The position numbers were made by a program, and so were the translations under genes. The notes beneath the pieces were generated by a model. It was not told the origin of the DNA. It saw nothing but the letters and a program-made list of their open reading frames with translations, and ran no database searches. From the NCBI RefSeq assembly GCF_002814095.1, contig NZ_CP021913.1, positions 2,762,001 to 2,826,000 of the forward strand: a DNA stretch of 64,000 nucleotides, read 5' to 3'. This DNA is from Sagittula sp. P11 (lineage in GTDB: Bacteria; Pseudomonadota; Alphaproteobacteria; Rhodobacterales; Rhodobacteraceae). Shown here in pieces: positions 53,475 to 63,184 of this stretch; positions within the stretch are counted from its first letter, which is position 1, and each line of letters starts with the position of its first letter.

Positions 53475-54371
53475 TCAGGACTTGAGGAAGTCGGCGATGC
53501 GGTTGACCGCCGCCTTCACGCTCAGGATCGAGTTGTGACCGCCATGCGGGAAGACCGCGACCTCCGTATTGGGACTGAGGTTTCTCAGCTTCTCGACGTC
53601 GCTGACCGGCGCGGCCCAGTCGTCCTGCGCGTGGACCGCCAGCAGGCGCTCGGTCCGTTCGGCGGCGATGGGATGCCAGGGCAGCGACAGGTGGAAGGGC
53701 GCGCCGAGTTCGCTGACGCGGTCCACGAAGAGGTCGAGGCAGCGCCCGGAGAGCCCGTATTGTTCGCCGCCGTTGCGCACCAGCCGCACGAGGTCCAGCG
53801 GCGTGGACACCAGCACCACACGGTCGCAGCGCAGCCCGCCGTCGAGCGCGAAGAGCGCGGCGTTGGAGCTGACGCAATGGCCCACGATGCCGTCATAGGG
53901 GCCGTGCGCCGCGCAGGAGCGGTGGATCGCCTCCGTGATGTCGCGCATGGAGCAGACGGTCTGCGCGTGGTGCATGTGCCCCGGCAGCACGGTCACGTCT
54001 ACCGACAGCCCGGCCTGATCCAGCGCGCGCAGAAGGCGGGTGAACTGGCGGTAATGGCCGTCGTGCCCCGGCACCACCAGCACGCGGCGCGCGCCGGGGC
54101 GGTGGCTGTGGCGCATGATCGCCATGTCGTCGTCGATCGGCAGGATCTCGAACCGGTGGCGTCCCTTGGCGGAGAGCTCGTCGATGAAGCCGTGGGTCGA
54201 ACTGAGATAACGTTTCGCCAGCACGTCCGCCGTGCGCGACGGCGCGACGGCAGCCGCCACGACAAGCGCAAGCCGTTTGAGCCGCGCCTTCAGCGTGAGC
54301 GGGGGCGCGGGATCGAATGCGGCCTCTTGCTCCGCGAGGGCGGCGCTGGAGAGTTCTGTTGCGTCGTTCAT
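53475..54371 (-). CDS. Alpha/beta hydrolase-fold protein with Cys in the nucleophile position
   Basis: The 298-residue protein is an alpha/beta hydrolase: VLVVPGHDGHYRQF (oxyanion strand, about 97-110), elbow G164-H-C166-V-S168, acid D250 or D251 in VHAQDDWAAP, and H279 in FPHGGHNS. The elbow thus reads GxCxS instead of GxSxG, as in dienelactone-hydrolase-like enzymes with a Cys nucleophile. There is no signal peptide. It is transcribed alone, divergent from dnaE; the 269-bp spacer between them has no recognised regulatory site. Substrate unknown. Confidence 0.85.
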   Translation of the reverse strand: MNDATELSSAALAEQEAAFDPAPPLTLKARLKRLALVVAAAVAPSRTADVLAKRYLSSTHGFIDELSAKGRHRFEILPIDDDMAIMRHSHRPGARRVLVVPGHDGHYRQFTRLLRALDQAGLSVDVTVLPGHMHHAQTVCSMRDITEAIHRSCAAHGPYDGIVGHCVSSNAALFALDGGLRCDRVVLVSTPLDLVRLVRNGGEQYGLSGRCLDLFVDRVSELGAPFHLSLPWHPIAAERTERLLAVHAQDDWAAPVSDVEKLRNLSPNTEVAVFPHGGHNSILSVKAAVNRIADFLKS

Positions 54372-54640
54372 GGCGGGGAAACGGTGTACTTGCTGAAGAG
54401 CGGGGACCTACGGGACGTTTTCACAAAATCCAGCCTGAGGGCGAATAAAGGCATGAGTGGGGCCGGATTGTTGATATTTTGCGCACAGCGGGACACGGGT
54501 TACATCTCAGAGTAGTCTACGCGACCGGCGTGTCTGGGGGAAGGGGAGACACCAATTCGTGTAGCCGACCTCCGGGTTTCTGTCATCTTTCGCGTCGCGG
54601 GGTGTTCCAGCCGGTCCGTGAAACGCTGTAGTCTGCGGCC

Positions 54641-57600
54641 ATGGCAGATCCGCGATTCATCCACCTCCGCACCCACACCGAATATTCTCTTCTCGAAGGC
54701 GCGCTCCGGCTGAAGAAGCTGCCGGGCATGTGTGCCGACATGGGGATGCCCGCCGTGGCGGTCACCGACACCAACAACCTGTTCGCCGCGCTGGAATTTT
54801 CCGTGGGCGCCGCCGGGGCGGGCGTGCAGCCGATCATCGGCTGCCAGATCGACCTGCGCTATTTCGAGCACGCCCCGGGCGAGCGGATCAGGCCGCCGGC
54901 GCCGGTGGTGCTGCTGGCCCAGACGGAGCGCGGCTACGAGCATCTGATGAAGCTCAATTCCTGCCTGTACCTGCGCCGCGACAACGAGCTGGCGCATGTG
55001 ACGCTGGACGAACTGGAGGCGCATTCGGAGGACGTGATCTGCCTGTCGGGCGGGCCGGACGGGCCGGTGGGGCGGCTTCTGCGCACCAATTCGCGGGCGG
55101 CGGCGCAGACGCTGATGACCCGGCTGCATTCGATCTTCGAAGACCGGCTGTACGTCGAGCTGCAGCGCCACCCCGGCGAGGACGGCACGCCGCCCGAGGC
55201 GGAGCAACTGACGGAGCGCGGCTTTGTCGAGATGGCCTACGAGATGGGCCTGCCGCTGGTCGCGACGAACGACGTCTATTTCCCGAAGTCCACCATGTAC
55301 GAGGCGCATGACGCGATGATCTGCATCGCGGAGGGCGCCTATGTCGACCAGCAGGAACCGCGCCGCCGCCTGACGCCGCAGCACTACCTGAAGACCCCGC
55401 AGGAGATGGCGGTGCTGTTCGCCGACCTGCCGGAGGCGCTGGAAAACACCGTCGAGATCGCGAAGCGCTGTGCCTTCATGGCCTATCGCCGCGACCCGAT
55501 CCTGCCGCGTTTCGCCGACGACGAGGTGACGGAACTGCGCCGCATGGCGAACGAGGGGCTGCAGGCGCGTCTGGCCGTGATCCCGCATGCCGTGCCGGTG
55601 GAGGAATACCAGAAGCGGCTCGACTTCGAGCTGGGGATCATCGAGGGGATGGGCTTCCCCGGCTACTTCCTGATCGTTGCGGATTTCATCCAGTGGGCCA
55701 AGGACCAGGACATCCCGGTCGGGCCGGGGCGGGGCTCGGGCGCGGGGTCGCTGGTGGCCTACGCGCTGACGATCACCGACCTCGACCCGCTCCGCTATTC
55801 GCTGCTGTTCGAACGCTTCCTGAACCCGGAACGCGTGTCGATGCCCGACTTCGACATCGACTTCTGCATGGATCGCCGCGAGGAGGTGATCCAGTACGTG
55901 CAGCAGAAGTACGGCCATGACCGGGTCGCGCAGATCATCACCTTCGGCGCGCTCCTGTCGAAGGCGGCGGTGCGCGACATGGGCCGGGTCCTGCAGATGC
56001 CCTACGGGCAGGTGGACCGCCTGTCGAAGATGATCCCGGTGGAGGGGGTCAAACCCGTGTCCATCGAGCAGGCGCTGCGGGACGAGCCGCGGCTGGCCGA
56101 GGAGGCGCGGAACGAGGAGGTCGTCGACCGGCTGCTGAAATACGGGATGCAGGTGGAGGGGCTGCTGCGCAGCGCCGGCACGCACGCGGCGGGCGTGGTC
56201 ATCGCCGACCGCCCCACGGACGAGCTGGTGCCGCTCTACCGCGACCCGCGTTCCGACATGCCGGCGACGCAGTTCAACATGAAGTGGGTGGAGCAGGCCG
56301 GTCTGGTGAAGTTCGACTTCCTCGGCCTGAAGACGCTGACGGTGATCCAGAACGCCATGGACCTGATCTTCAAGTCCGGGCGCCCGCTGCATGTCGCCGC
56401 CGACGGCACGCAGCTGTACGAGCCGCCGGAGGGGGCGGAGAACCAGATCAACCTGATCCCGCTGGACGACAAGGTCACCTACAAGCTCTATGCCTCGGCC
56501 AAGACGGTGGCGGTGTTCCAGGTGGAAAGCTCGGGCATGATGGATGCGCTCAAGCGCATGAAGCCCACCTGCATCGAGGACATCGTGGCGCTTGTGGCGC
56601 TGTACCGCCCCGGCCCGATGGAGAACATCCCGGTCTATTGCGAGGTCAAGAACGGCCTGCGCGAGATCACGTCCGTCCACCCGTCCATCGACCACATCCT
56701 GGCCGAGACGCAGGGCATCATCGTTTACCAGGAACAGGTGATGCAGATCGCGCAGGAGATGGCGGGCTACTCGCTCGGCGGCGCCGACCTGCTGCGCCGC
56801 GCGATGGGCAAGAAGATCAAGGAGGCGATGGACGCCGAACGGCCCAAGTTCGAACAGGGCGCGGCGAAGAACGGGGTGGAGAAGAAGAAGGCCACCGAGG
56901 TCTTCGACCTTCTGGAGAAGTTCGCCAACTACGGCTTCAACAAGTCGCACGCGGCGGCCTACGCGGTGGTCAGCTACCAGACCGCGTGGCTCAAGGCGAA
57001 CCACCCGGTGGAGTTCATGGCGGGCGTCATGAACTGCGATATCCACCTGACTGACAAGCTGGCCGTCTATTTCGAGGAGGTCCGCAAGGGGCTGGGCCTG
57101 CCGTGGGTGCCGCCCTGCGTGAACCGCTCGCTCGCGACGTTCGACGTGGTGGAGGGGCAGCTTGTCTATGCCCTGGGCGCACTGAAGAACGTGGGCCTCG
57201 AGGCGATGAAGCTGGTGGTGGAGGGGCGCGACGGGCGGCCGTTCTCGACCGTCTTCGACTTTGCCCGCCGCGTGGACCTGAAGAAGATCGGCAAGCGTCC
57301 TCTGGAGATGATGGCGCGGGCGGGCTGTTTCGACGTGCTCGACCCGAACCGCCGGCGGCTGTTCGATTCGCTCGACGCGCTGGTGGCCTATTCGGCGGCG
57401 ATCCACGAGCAGAAGAGCTCCGCCCAGGTGTCGCTGTTCGGCGAGGCGGGCGACGATCTGCCGGAGCCGCGCCTGTCGCCGGTGTCCGACTGGCTGCCCG
57501 CCGAACGGCTGGCGGAGGAGTTCAAGGCGGTGGGCTTCTACCTGTCCGGTCACCCGCTCGACGATTACATGCCCGCGCTGAAGCGGCAGGACGTGGTGAC

Positions 57601-58141
57601 GCTGGACGAGGTCATGGCCAAGGCCGAGCGCGGCCCGCTGGTGGCCAAGCTGGCGGGCGTCGTGGCCGGACGGCAGGAACGCAAGTCGGCGCGCGGCAAC
57701 CGTTTTGCCTTTGCGCAGCTGTCGGACCCGACCGGCGCCTACGAGGTCACGCTGTTCTCCGAGACGCTGGAGAAGTCGCGCGAACACCTCGAGACCGGGT
57801 CGAAGGTCGTCGTCACCGTCGAGGCGACGATGGAGAGCGACCAGTTGAAACTGCTGGGCCGGGCGGTGATGCCGGTGGATGCGGCGGCGGCGCAGGGCGG
57901 CCCTTCGGGGATGCGGATCTTCGTCGACACGGAGATGGCGCTGAGCCAGATCGCCAGCGTGCTGGGCCGCGCCGCCGAGCAGTTGCCGAAGGCGCCGCGC
58001 GCGCCGATCGTGCTGCGGCTGGCGGCGCCGGGCCTGCCGGGCGAGGTGGAGATGGACCTTTCCGAACGCTTCCCCGTCACGCCGGAGATCAAGGGCGCGG
58101 TGAAATCGCTCGACGGGGTGCTGGCGGTCGAAGACTTCTGA
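54641..58141 (+). CDS. dnaE: DNA polymerase III subunit alpha
   Basis: The 1166-residue replicative polymerase begins with a PHP domain (FIHLRTHTEYSLLEGA), followed by the polymerase palm with catalytic aspartates in PDFDIDFCMDRREEV (about residues 405-407), VGPGRGSGAGSLVAYAL, the fingers, and the GYNFNKSHA-like NYGFNKSHAAAYA block, then a helix-hairpin-helix region and an OB fold (KLAGVVAGRQERKSARGNRFAF). Length matches DnaE1 (E. coli 1160), not the shorter error-prone DnaE2. It has no neighbours of related function. Confidence 0.97.
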   Translation: MADPRFIHLRTHTEYSLLEGALRLKKLPGMCADMGMPAVAVTDTNNLFAALEFSVGAAGAGVQPIIGCQIDLRYFEHAPGERIRPPAPVVLLAQTERGYEHLMKLNSCLYLRRDNELAHVTLDELEAHSEDVICLSGGPDGPVGRLLRTNSRAAAQTLMTRLHSIFEDRLYVELQRHPGEDGTPPEAEQLTERGFVEMAYEMGLPLVATNDVYFPKSTMYEAHDAMICIAEGAYVDQQEPRRRLTPQHYLKTPQEMAVLFADLPEALENTVEIAKRCAFMAYRRDPILPRFADDEVTELRRMANEGLQARLAVIPHAVPVEEYQKRLDFELGIIEGMGFPGYFLIVADFIQWAKDQDIPVGPGRGSGAGSLVAYALTITDLDPLRYSLLFERFLNPERVSMPDFDIDFCMDRREEVIQYVQQKYGHDRVAQIITFGALLSKAAVRDMGRVLQMPYGQVDRLSKMIPVEGVKPVSIEQALRDEPRLAEEARNEEVVDRLLKYGMQVEGLLRSAGTHAAGVVIADRPTDELVPLYRDPRSDMPATQFNMKWVEQAGLVKFDFLGLKTLTVIQNAMDLIFKSGRPLHVAADGTQLYEPPEGAENQINLIPLDDKVTYKLYASAKTVAVFQVESSGMMDALKRMKPTCIEDIVALVALYRPGPMENIPVYCEVKNGLREITSVHPSIDHILAETQGIIVYQEQVMQIAQEMAGYSLGGADLLRRAMGKKIKEAMDAERPKFEQGAAKNGVEKKKATEVFDLLEKFANYGFNKSHAAAYAVVSYQTAWLKANHPVEFMAGVMNCDIHLTDKLAVYFEEVRKGLGLPWVPPCVNRSLATFDVVEGQLVYALGALKNVGLEAMKLVVEGRDGRPFSTVFDFARRVDLKKIGKRPLEMMARAGCFDVLDPNRRRLFDSLDALVAYSAAIHEQKSSAQVSLFGEAGDDLPEPRLSPVSDWLPAERLAEEFKAVGFYLSGHPLDDYMPALKRQDVVTLDEVMAKAERGPLVAKLAGVVAGRQERKSARGNRFAFAQLSDPTGAYEVTLFSETLEKSREHLETGSKVVVTVEATMESDQLKLLGRAVMPVDAAAAQGGPSGMRIFVDTEMALSQIASVLGRAAEQLPKAPRAPIVLRLAAPGLPGEVEMDLSERFPVTPEIKGAVKSLDGVLAVEDF

Positions 58142-58293
58142 GCCGGTCCCGGCGATCGCATGGGGCCTGCGCGGTGTGCGGAGACCGCCGCGGAAAGGGG
58201 CGGTTTCCCGCCTGACGGGCAGACCTATCCCATGGGAGAGTGGACCTCGCGTGCGCTGCTGCTGTACGAGGGTCGAAACCGCCAGGGGACGAA

Positions 58294-59250
58294 ATGCGCA
58301 AAGTTTTCATCGGAATGTCACTGGTCCTGCTGGCCTCGGGCTGCGGCGATCCCCTGAAGGACGTGCCGCGCCTGGCCGATGTGCCGGTGGAGACCGAGGC
58401 CGGGCAGGCCGATGTCCTTGCCACCAGTGCCGATGCCGAAACGCTTCCCGTCGCGCCCGTGGCCGACACCGCGCCGCAGCGGGGCCTGCTCGGTTTCCTG
58501 AAGGGCAAGGCCGACGCTGCGCAGGCCACGACGACGGTGGCTGCTGCGGAAGACGCTGCTGCGGACGAGGCCGTCACCGACGATCTGGACGACGTGGGCT
58601 CTGCCCCTGACGATGCGGAGGTGGTTGTCGTCGAAGCGGAGGAAGCGCCGCGGCGGCGCGGCCTCTTCGGGCTGGGCGGCGGCGATGTGCAGCTTGCGGC
58701 GGCCACCACGTCTGGCGCGCCCCGGGTCAACCGCCGTGCTGCGCCGCGCCCCGGCGCCCCTGACGCGCGCGAGATCGCCTATGGCACCACCGTGCCTTAC
58801 GGGCAGATCGCCCGGGTCTGCGGCGTGCCGGGCGCAAAGCTGGGGCCGGTCACGCAGACATGGCCCGAAGGCGGTCGGGGCTACCAGCTGCACGACAGCA
58901 CGCCCGGCTCGACCGGCGCGCATACCTTCTACATGACCGGCTTCAAGGACGGCTGCGCACGGCAGTTCACCGCCGCGCTGGTGATCTTCGGCTCGCCGGA
59001 AAGCTGGGAACAGATCCACTACGGCCCGGCGGGCGAATCCCTGCCGGTGCTGGCGACCGACGTGGCCTACGAGGGCGTGAAGTCCAAGGTCTGCCGCGTC
59101 GGCAAGGGCAAGCCCTGCGGCTCGCGCATGAAGGCGCTGGAGCGGGACACGGTCTTTGTCTCGGTCTACGAGCGGTTCGAGGACAACACCCGCTGGAAGA
59201 ACATCCTGCTGCACGACGGCGAAGTGGTTGCCATGGACATGAAGAACTGA
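58294..59250 (+). CDS. Uncharacterised lipoprotein
   Basis: The 318-residue precursor has a lipoprotein signal ending LLASGC, so the mature protein starts at lipidated C17. Residues 20-175 are low-complexity, rich in Ala, Asp, Glu and Val with two short RGLLGFLKG / RRRGLFGLGGG motifs, and probably disordered. Residues 180-318 look folded (YGTTVPYGQIARVCGVPGAKLG, YQLHDSTPGSTGAHTFYMTGF, ALERDTVFVSVYERF). I do not recognise a family outside Rhodobacterales-type hypothetical proteins. ATG 58294 is chosen because it alone gives a signal peptide. Its stop codon is followed by a triplicated 8-bp unit. Confidence 0.8.
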   Translation: MRKVFIGMSLVLLASGCGDPLKDVPRLADVPVETEAGQADVLATSADAETLPVAPVADTAPQRGLLGFLKGKADAAQATTTVAAAEDAAADEAVTDDLDDVGSAPDDAEVVVVEAEEAPRRRGLFGLGGGDVQLAAATTSGAPRVNRRAAPRPGAPDAREIAYGTTVPYGQIARVCGVPGAKLGPVTQTWPEGGRGYQLHDSTPGSTGAHTFYMTGFKDGCARQFTAALVIFGSPESWEQIHYGPAGESLPVLATDVAYEGVKSKVCRVGKGKPCGSRMKALERDTVFVSVYERFEDNTRWKNILLHDGEVVAMDMKN

Positions 59251-59266
59251 AGAACTGAAGAACTGA
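59243..59266 (+). repeat. Three tandem copies of AGAACTGA across the stop codon
   Basis: The unit AGAACTGA occurs at 59243, 59251 and 59259 without gaps; the first copy contains the lipoprotein stop TGA. A slippage duplication is the simplest explanation. Confidence 0.85.
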
Positions 59267-59341
59267 GGCACGGCGGCGGTGACGCCTTGTGCTTTCGGCC
59301 CGTTCCGTTAGGTTGATATCAAACCGATCCGGGAGGGGCAG

Positions 59342-59968
59342 ATGCTGACCGTCTATGGCGAGGGCCGGGGGTTCCGGGTCGTCTGGCTGCTGGAGGAGAT
59401 GGGCCTGCCCTACCGCTTCCGCCCGGTCGACATGCTGGCCGGGGTGGAGAACGACCCGGAGTTCCTGCAGATCAACCCCAGCGGGTTCATCCCGGCGCTG
59501 GTGGACGGCGCCACGGTGATGGTCGAATCCATCGCCATCATGGACTACCTTCTGGCCCGTTACGGTCCGCACCCCCTTGCCCCGGACCCGCAGTCGGACG
59601 CCTTTGCGCCTTACCGGCAGTTCCTCATGATGGGCGAGGCGGGGCTTGCGGGCGCGTCCTACTGGGTGCTGAACGCGCGGTTCCTGCCCACCGAGGCCGA
59701 GCGCGACAACCCCACCGTCCGCCACGCGCTGCGCCAGTATCACAACCGGATGAAGCTGGTGCGCCGCCAGCTCGAACGCACGCGCTATCTTGCCGGAGGC
59801 GGTTTCACCGCCGCCGACATCTCGGTCGCCTATGCGCTGCTCCAGTCGTGGAAAAGCGCCGGGATCGCGCTGGAGGCGCCGGAAGCCGCCTACCTCGACC
59901 GCTGCCGCGACCGCGACGGTTTCAGGCGCGCGCTGGAGGTCTGCACGTCGCACGCCTCGTGGGGGTGA
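59342..59968 (+). CDS. Glutathione S-transferase family protein
   Basis: The 208-residue protein has a thioredoxin-like N-terminal domain (MLTVYGEGRGFRVVWLLEEMGLPYRF, with the cis-Pro and ES pair in FIPALVDGATVMVESIAIMDYLL) and a helical C-terminal domain (TRYLAGGGFTAADISVAYALL, carrying the N-capping Asp). It conjugates or binds glutathione; the electrophile is unknown. GGGAGGGG precedes the ATG. It is a single gene. Confidence 0.9.
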   Translation: MLTVYGEGRGFRVVWLLEEMGLPYRFRPVDMLAGVENDPEFLQINPSGFIPALVDGATVMVESIAIMDYLLARYGPHPLAPDPQSDAFAPYRQFLMMGEAGLAGASYWVLNARFLPTEAERDNPTVRHALRQYHNRMKLVRRQLERTRYLAGGGFTAADISVAYALLQSWKSAGIALEAPEAAYLDRCRDRDGFRRALEVCTSHASWG

Positions 59969-60128
59969 GAGGGGGCGTGACGCCGTTCGTGGTGCATCTG
60001 TCCGCTCGTCGGTGGCGAAAGGCCGGGATATCGGGGCTGGTGTACCCGGCATGGGATGGGTGTGGGCGCTGAGGTTTCCGGGGAAACCCCGCTTGCCCAC
60101 CGGCCGCGAAAGGCGGTGCTTTCGCGGC

Positions 60129-60335
60129 CTAGTAATGCGGGGGTTTTTCGTCGCCGAGGAAGATGCTGCCGGCGGTGTCGGCGTCCCGCTGGGCCTCGCG
60201 GCGGAGCAGGATTTCCACCCGCCGGGAAACGTCCCGCAATTCGCGGTCCTGTCGGGCCACCACGTCGGACAGGTCGTCGACCGTCCGGAGGAGGTGGGCC
60301 ATCTGCTCTTCGAGGCGACTCATGTCATCGGTCAT
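60129..60335 (-). CDS. slyX: SlyX family protein
   Basis: The 68-residue protein is a coiled coil (RLEEQMAHLLRTVDDLSDVVARQDRELRDVSRRVEILLRR) ending in the typical SlyX tail with Pro-Pro-His-Tyr. SlyX proteins are small coiled-coil proteins with no established function. GGAGGA lies upstream of ATG 60335. It is divergent from hisS. Confidence 0.85.
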   Translation of the reverse strand: MTDDMSRLEEQMAHLLRTVDDLSDVVARQDRELRDVSRRVEILLRREAQRDADTAGSIFLGDEKPPHY

Positions 60336-60476
60336 GTCCTGGTCCTCCTTCAGTTGGCAGAGGGCTCATGGTTATTTGCATGAGCCCGTCTCCGCAAGGG
60401 CAGGCTTGCTTGCCCATGCCACGCCTTCCCGGTAGAGGGTGCGCGACAATGCAGCAGTGTAACCGGGACCGGTGCC

Positions 60477-62093
60477 ATGGCCAAAGTGAAGAAAGCCCCC
60501 CGCCCCAAGGCTCAGACGCCCAAGGGGTTCCGCGACTATTTCGGGCACGAGGTGCGTGAGCGCACCGAGATGCTGTCGAAGATCGCCGGGGTGTACCATC
60601 GGTACGGCTTCGAGGCGCTGGAGTCCTCGGCGGTGGAGACGGTCGAGGCGCTTGGCAAGTTCCTGCCGGACGTGGACCGCCCGAACGAGGGCGTATTCGC
60701 CTGGCAGGACGAGGACGACAACTGGATGGCGCTGCGCTACGACCTGACGGCGCCGCTGGCCCGGGTCTATGCCGAGCACCGCAACGACCTGCCGCTGCCC
60801 TACCGGCGCTTTGCCATGGGGCCGGTCTGGCGCAACGAGAAGCCGGGACCGGGGCGCTACCGCCAGTTCTACCAGTGCGATGCGGACACCGTGGGCGCGG
60901 CGAGCGTGGCGGCGGACGCGGAGATCTGCGCGATGCTGGCCGACTGCCTCGAAGAGCTGGGCATCCCGCGCGGCGACTACCTGATCCGGGTGAACAACCG
61001 GAAGGTCCTGAACGGCGTGCTTCAGGCGATGGGCGTCGCCGACGAGGAACAGGCGGCTGCGGTCCTGCGCACCATCGACAAGTTCGACAAGGTCGGCGAG
61101 TCCGGCGTGCGCGAGCTTCTGGGCAAGGGCCGGCTGGATGCCTCCGGCGCCTATATCGACGGCGTGGGGCTTGCGCCTGAGCAGGCGGAGCCGGTGCTGG
61201 CCTTCCTTACGGCTCGCCAAAGTGTCCGCAGTACGTATGTCGCGAACCTGTCTGAGGCAGCGCTTCAAGGCAATTTCGATATGTTCGGTCGCTTTGAAAG
61301 CGTCGTGCGGGCAATGTTGTCGCAAGAGACGGGGGGAAATGAGGCCGAATTTGTACCTGCTAACATCGCAAACATCGCCACCCTGATGCTCTTGGAACAA
61401 ATTGTTGGTCACTCCGAAGTCGGCAAGGAGGGTGTGCAAGAGCTGGATGAAATCGTCGCGCTTCTCATGGCGCAGGGCTATGGTCCCGACCGCATCGTGA
61501 TCGATCCGTCGGTGGTGCGTGGCCTGGGCTATTACACCGGGCCGGTGTTCGAGGCAGAGCTGACCTTCAAGATTCCCGACGAGAAGGGCCGCAAGCGGCA
61601 GTTCGGATCTGTCGCGGGCGGCGGGCGCTACGACGATCTGGTGAAGCGCTTCACCGGGCAGGTTGTGCCCGCGACGGGTGTCTCCATCGGTGTGGACCGG
61701 CTGCTGGCGGCGCTGCGCGAGAAGGGCCGCGTCGGCGGGTCGGAGACCGGGCCGGTGGTCGTCACCGTGATGGACCGCGACCGCATGGCCGATTACCAGG
61801 CGATGGTGGCGGAGCTGCGGCAGGCGGGCATCCGGGCGGAGGTCTACCTCGGCAACCCGAAGAACTTCGGCAACCAGCTCAAGTACGCGGACAAGCGCCA
61901 CTCGCCGGTGGCGGTCATCGAGGGCGGTGACGAGAAGGCGCGCGGCGTTGTGCAGATCAAGGACCTGATCCTCGGCGCGAAGATCGCCGAGAACGCCTCG
62001 CTCGAGGAATGGAAGGAACGGCCCTCGCAGTACGAGGTGGCCCGCGGCGACCTCGTGGCCAAGGTCCGCGAGATCCTGGAGGGGCAGGCGTGA
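60477..62093 (+). CDS. hisS: Histidyl-tRNA synthetase
   Basis: The 538-residue class II synthetase has motif 1 region GFRDYF, the ATP/His site [15 protein letters not shown], motif 2 [24 protein letters not shown], the His-binding [22 protein letters not shown], motif 3 [13 protein letters not shown] and a C-terminal anticodon-binding domain. Residues about 242-322 (61201-61440) stand out: by hand count 129 of 240 bases are G or C (54%), against 44 of 60 (73%) just before, and the segment adds length compared with related enzymes as I remember them. The frame is intact throughout, so it should be functional. Its TGA overlaps the hisZ start. Confidence 0.95.
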   Translation: MAKVKKAPRPKAQTPKGFRDYFGHEVRERTEMLSKIAGVYHRYGFEALESSAVETVEALGKFLPDVDRPNEGVFAWQDEDDNWMALRYDLTAPLARVYAEHRNDLPLPYRRFAMGPVWRNEKPGPGRYRQFYQCDADTVGAASVAADAEICAMLADCLEELGIPRGDYLIRVNNRKVLNGVLQAMGVADEEQAAAVLRTIDKFDKVGESGVRELLGKGRLDASGAYIDGVGLAPEQAEPVLAFLTARQSVRSTYVANLSEAALQGNFDMFGRFESVVRAMLSQETGGNEAEFVPANIANIATLMLLEQIVGHSEVGKEGVQELDEIVALLMAQGYGPDRIVIDPSVVRGLGYYTGPVFEAELTFKIPDEKGRKRQFGSVAGGGRYDDLVKRFTGQVVPATGVSIGVDRLLAALREKGRVGGSETGPVVVTVMDRDRMADYQAMVAELRQAGIRAEVYLGNPKNFGNQLKYADKRHSPVAVIEGGDEKARGVVQIKDLILGAKIAENASLEEWKERPSQYEVARGDLVAKVREILEGQA

Positions 62094-63184
62094 CCCTGCA
62101 GGCCTACAGGGCGAAGGCCTTTGCGCTGCGCGACCGGTTCGAGGCGGCGGGCGCCGTGCCCGTCGACTGTGCCGTGCTGCAACCGGCGGAGGTGCTGCTG
62201 GACCTCTACGGCGAGGACGTGCGCACGCGCGCCTTCGTGACCGTCGATCCGGTGCGCGGCGAGGTCATGCTGCGCCCGGACTTCACCGTGCCGGTGGTGC
62301 AGATGCACATGGCCGAGGGCGCGGAGCCCGCGCGCTACACCTACGCGGGCGAGGTCTTTCGCCGGCAGGAGGATCATCCCGAGCGCGCGCCGGAGTATTT
62401 CCAGGTGGGCTACGAGGTCTTCGACCGCGCCGACCCGGCGCTTTCCGACGCGGAGGTCTTTGCCGCCTTCGCCGATGCGCTGGCGCCCTACGGCCTGCGC
62501 CCGGTGGTGGGCGACATCGGCATCCTGACGGCGGCGGTCTGGGGGCTGAACACCACCGAGCAAAGGCGCACGGCGCTGATGCGGCACATCTGGCGGCCCC
62601 GGCGGTTCCGCGCGCTTCTGGACCGTTACGCGGGCCGGGTGCCGGTGCCCGCGTCGCGCACGGCGCTGCTGGCTTCCGACGATCCCATGGCGGGGGCGGG
62701 GCCGGTGATCGGCCTGCGCTCCGAAGAGGAGATCCGCGCGCGGATCGAGGTGCTGCGCGCCGACGCGTCGGAGCCGCCGCTGGCGGACGAGGAGGTGGCG
62801 CTGATCGAGACGCTGCTGAAGGTGTCCGAGGCCTGCCCGCACGCGCTGGAACACCTGCGCGACATCGCCGTGGACATGCCCGCCATCGGCGCGGCGGTGG
62901 ACCGTTTCGGCGCGCGCTGCGACGCCATGGAGGCGCGCGGCGTGGACGTCACGCACCTGTCTTTCGAGGCGAGCTATGGCCGCACCTCGATGGAGTATTA
63001 CGACGGTTTCGTCTTCGGGTTCCTCTGCCCGCAGCGGCCGGACTGGCCGGCGGTGGCGACCGGCGGGCGCTACGACGCGCTGACCCGGCAGCTTGGGCAG
63101 GGCCGCGAGATCCCGGCGGTGGGCGGCGTGATCCGCACCGGCCTGCTGGTCGACCTGGAGCGGATGCGGGAGGCGGGTCAATGA
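62090..63184 (+). CDS. hisZ: ATP phosphoribosyltransferase regulatory subunit HisZ
   Basis: The 364-residue protein is a HisRS paralogue lacking aminoacylation function: it keeps class II core elements ([56 protein letters not shown]) but has lost the HisRS substrate signature and anticodon domain. It activates the short HisG encoded next. A GTG start at 62090 overlaps the hisS stop (GTGA). hisS, hisZ and hisG form one coupled operon linking histidine synthesis and tRNA charging. Confidence 0.94.
   Translation: MTLQAYRAKAFALRDRFEAAGAVPVDCAVLQPAEVLLDLYGEDVRTRAFVTVDPVRGEVMLRPDFTVPVVQMHMAEGAEPARYTYAGEVFRRQEDHPERAPEYFQVGYEVFDRADPALSDAEVFAAFADALAPYGLRPVVGDIGILTAAVWGLNTTEQRRTALMRHIWRPRRFRALLDRYAGRVPVPASRTALLASDDPMAGAGPVIGLRSEEEIRARIEVLRADASEPPLADEEVALIETLLKVSEACPHALEHLRDIAVDMPAIGAAVDRFGARCDAMEARGVDVTHLSFEASYGRTSMEYYDGFVFGFLCPQRPDWPAVATGGRYDALTRQLGQGREIPAVGGVIRTGLLVDLERMREAGQ

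Noticed and set aside
54500-57787. A 1095-codon open frame antisense to dnaE
   Set aside because: It is Arg/His/Leu-rich without domains and mirrors the codon pattern of dnaE; long antisense frames are expected at this GC content.
53475-58141. Functional link between the Cys-hydrolase and DnaE
   Set aside because: They are divergent with a 269-bp spacer and no shared motif; adjacency alone is not evidence.
60477-62093. Frameshift or pseudogene status of hisS because of the odd internal segment
   Set aside because: The frame is continuous, all catalytic motifs are present on both sides, and the gene is coupled to hisZ.
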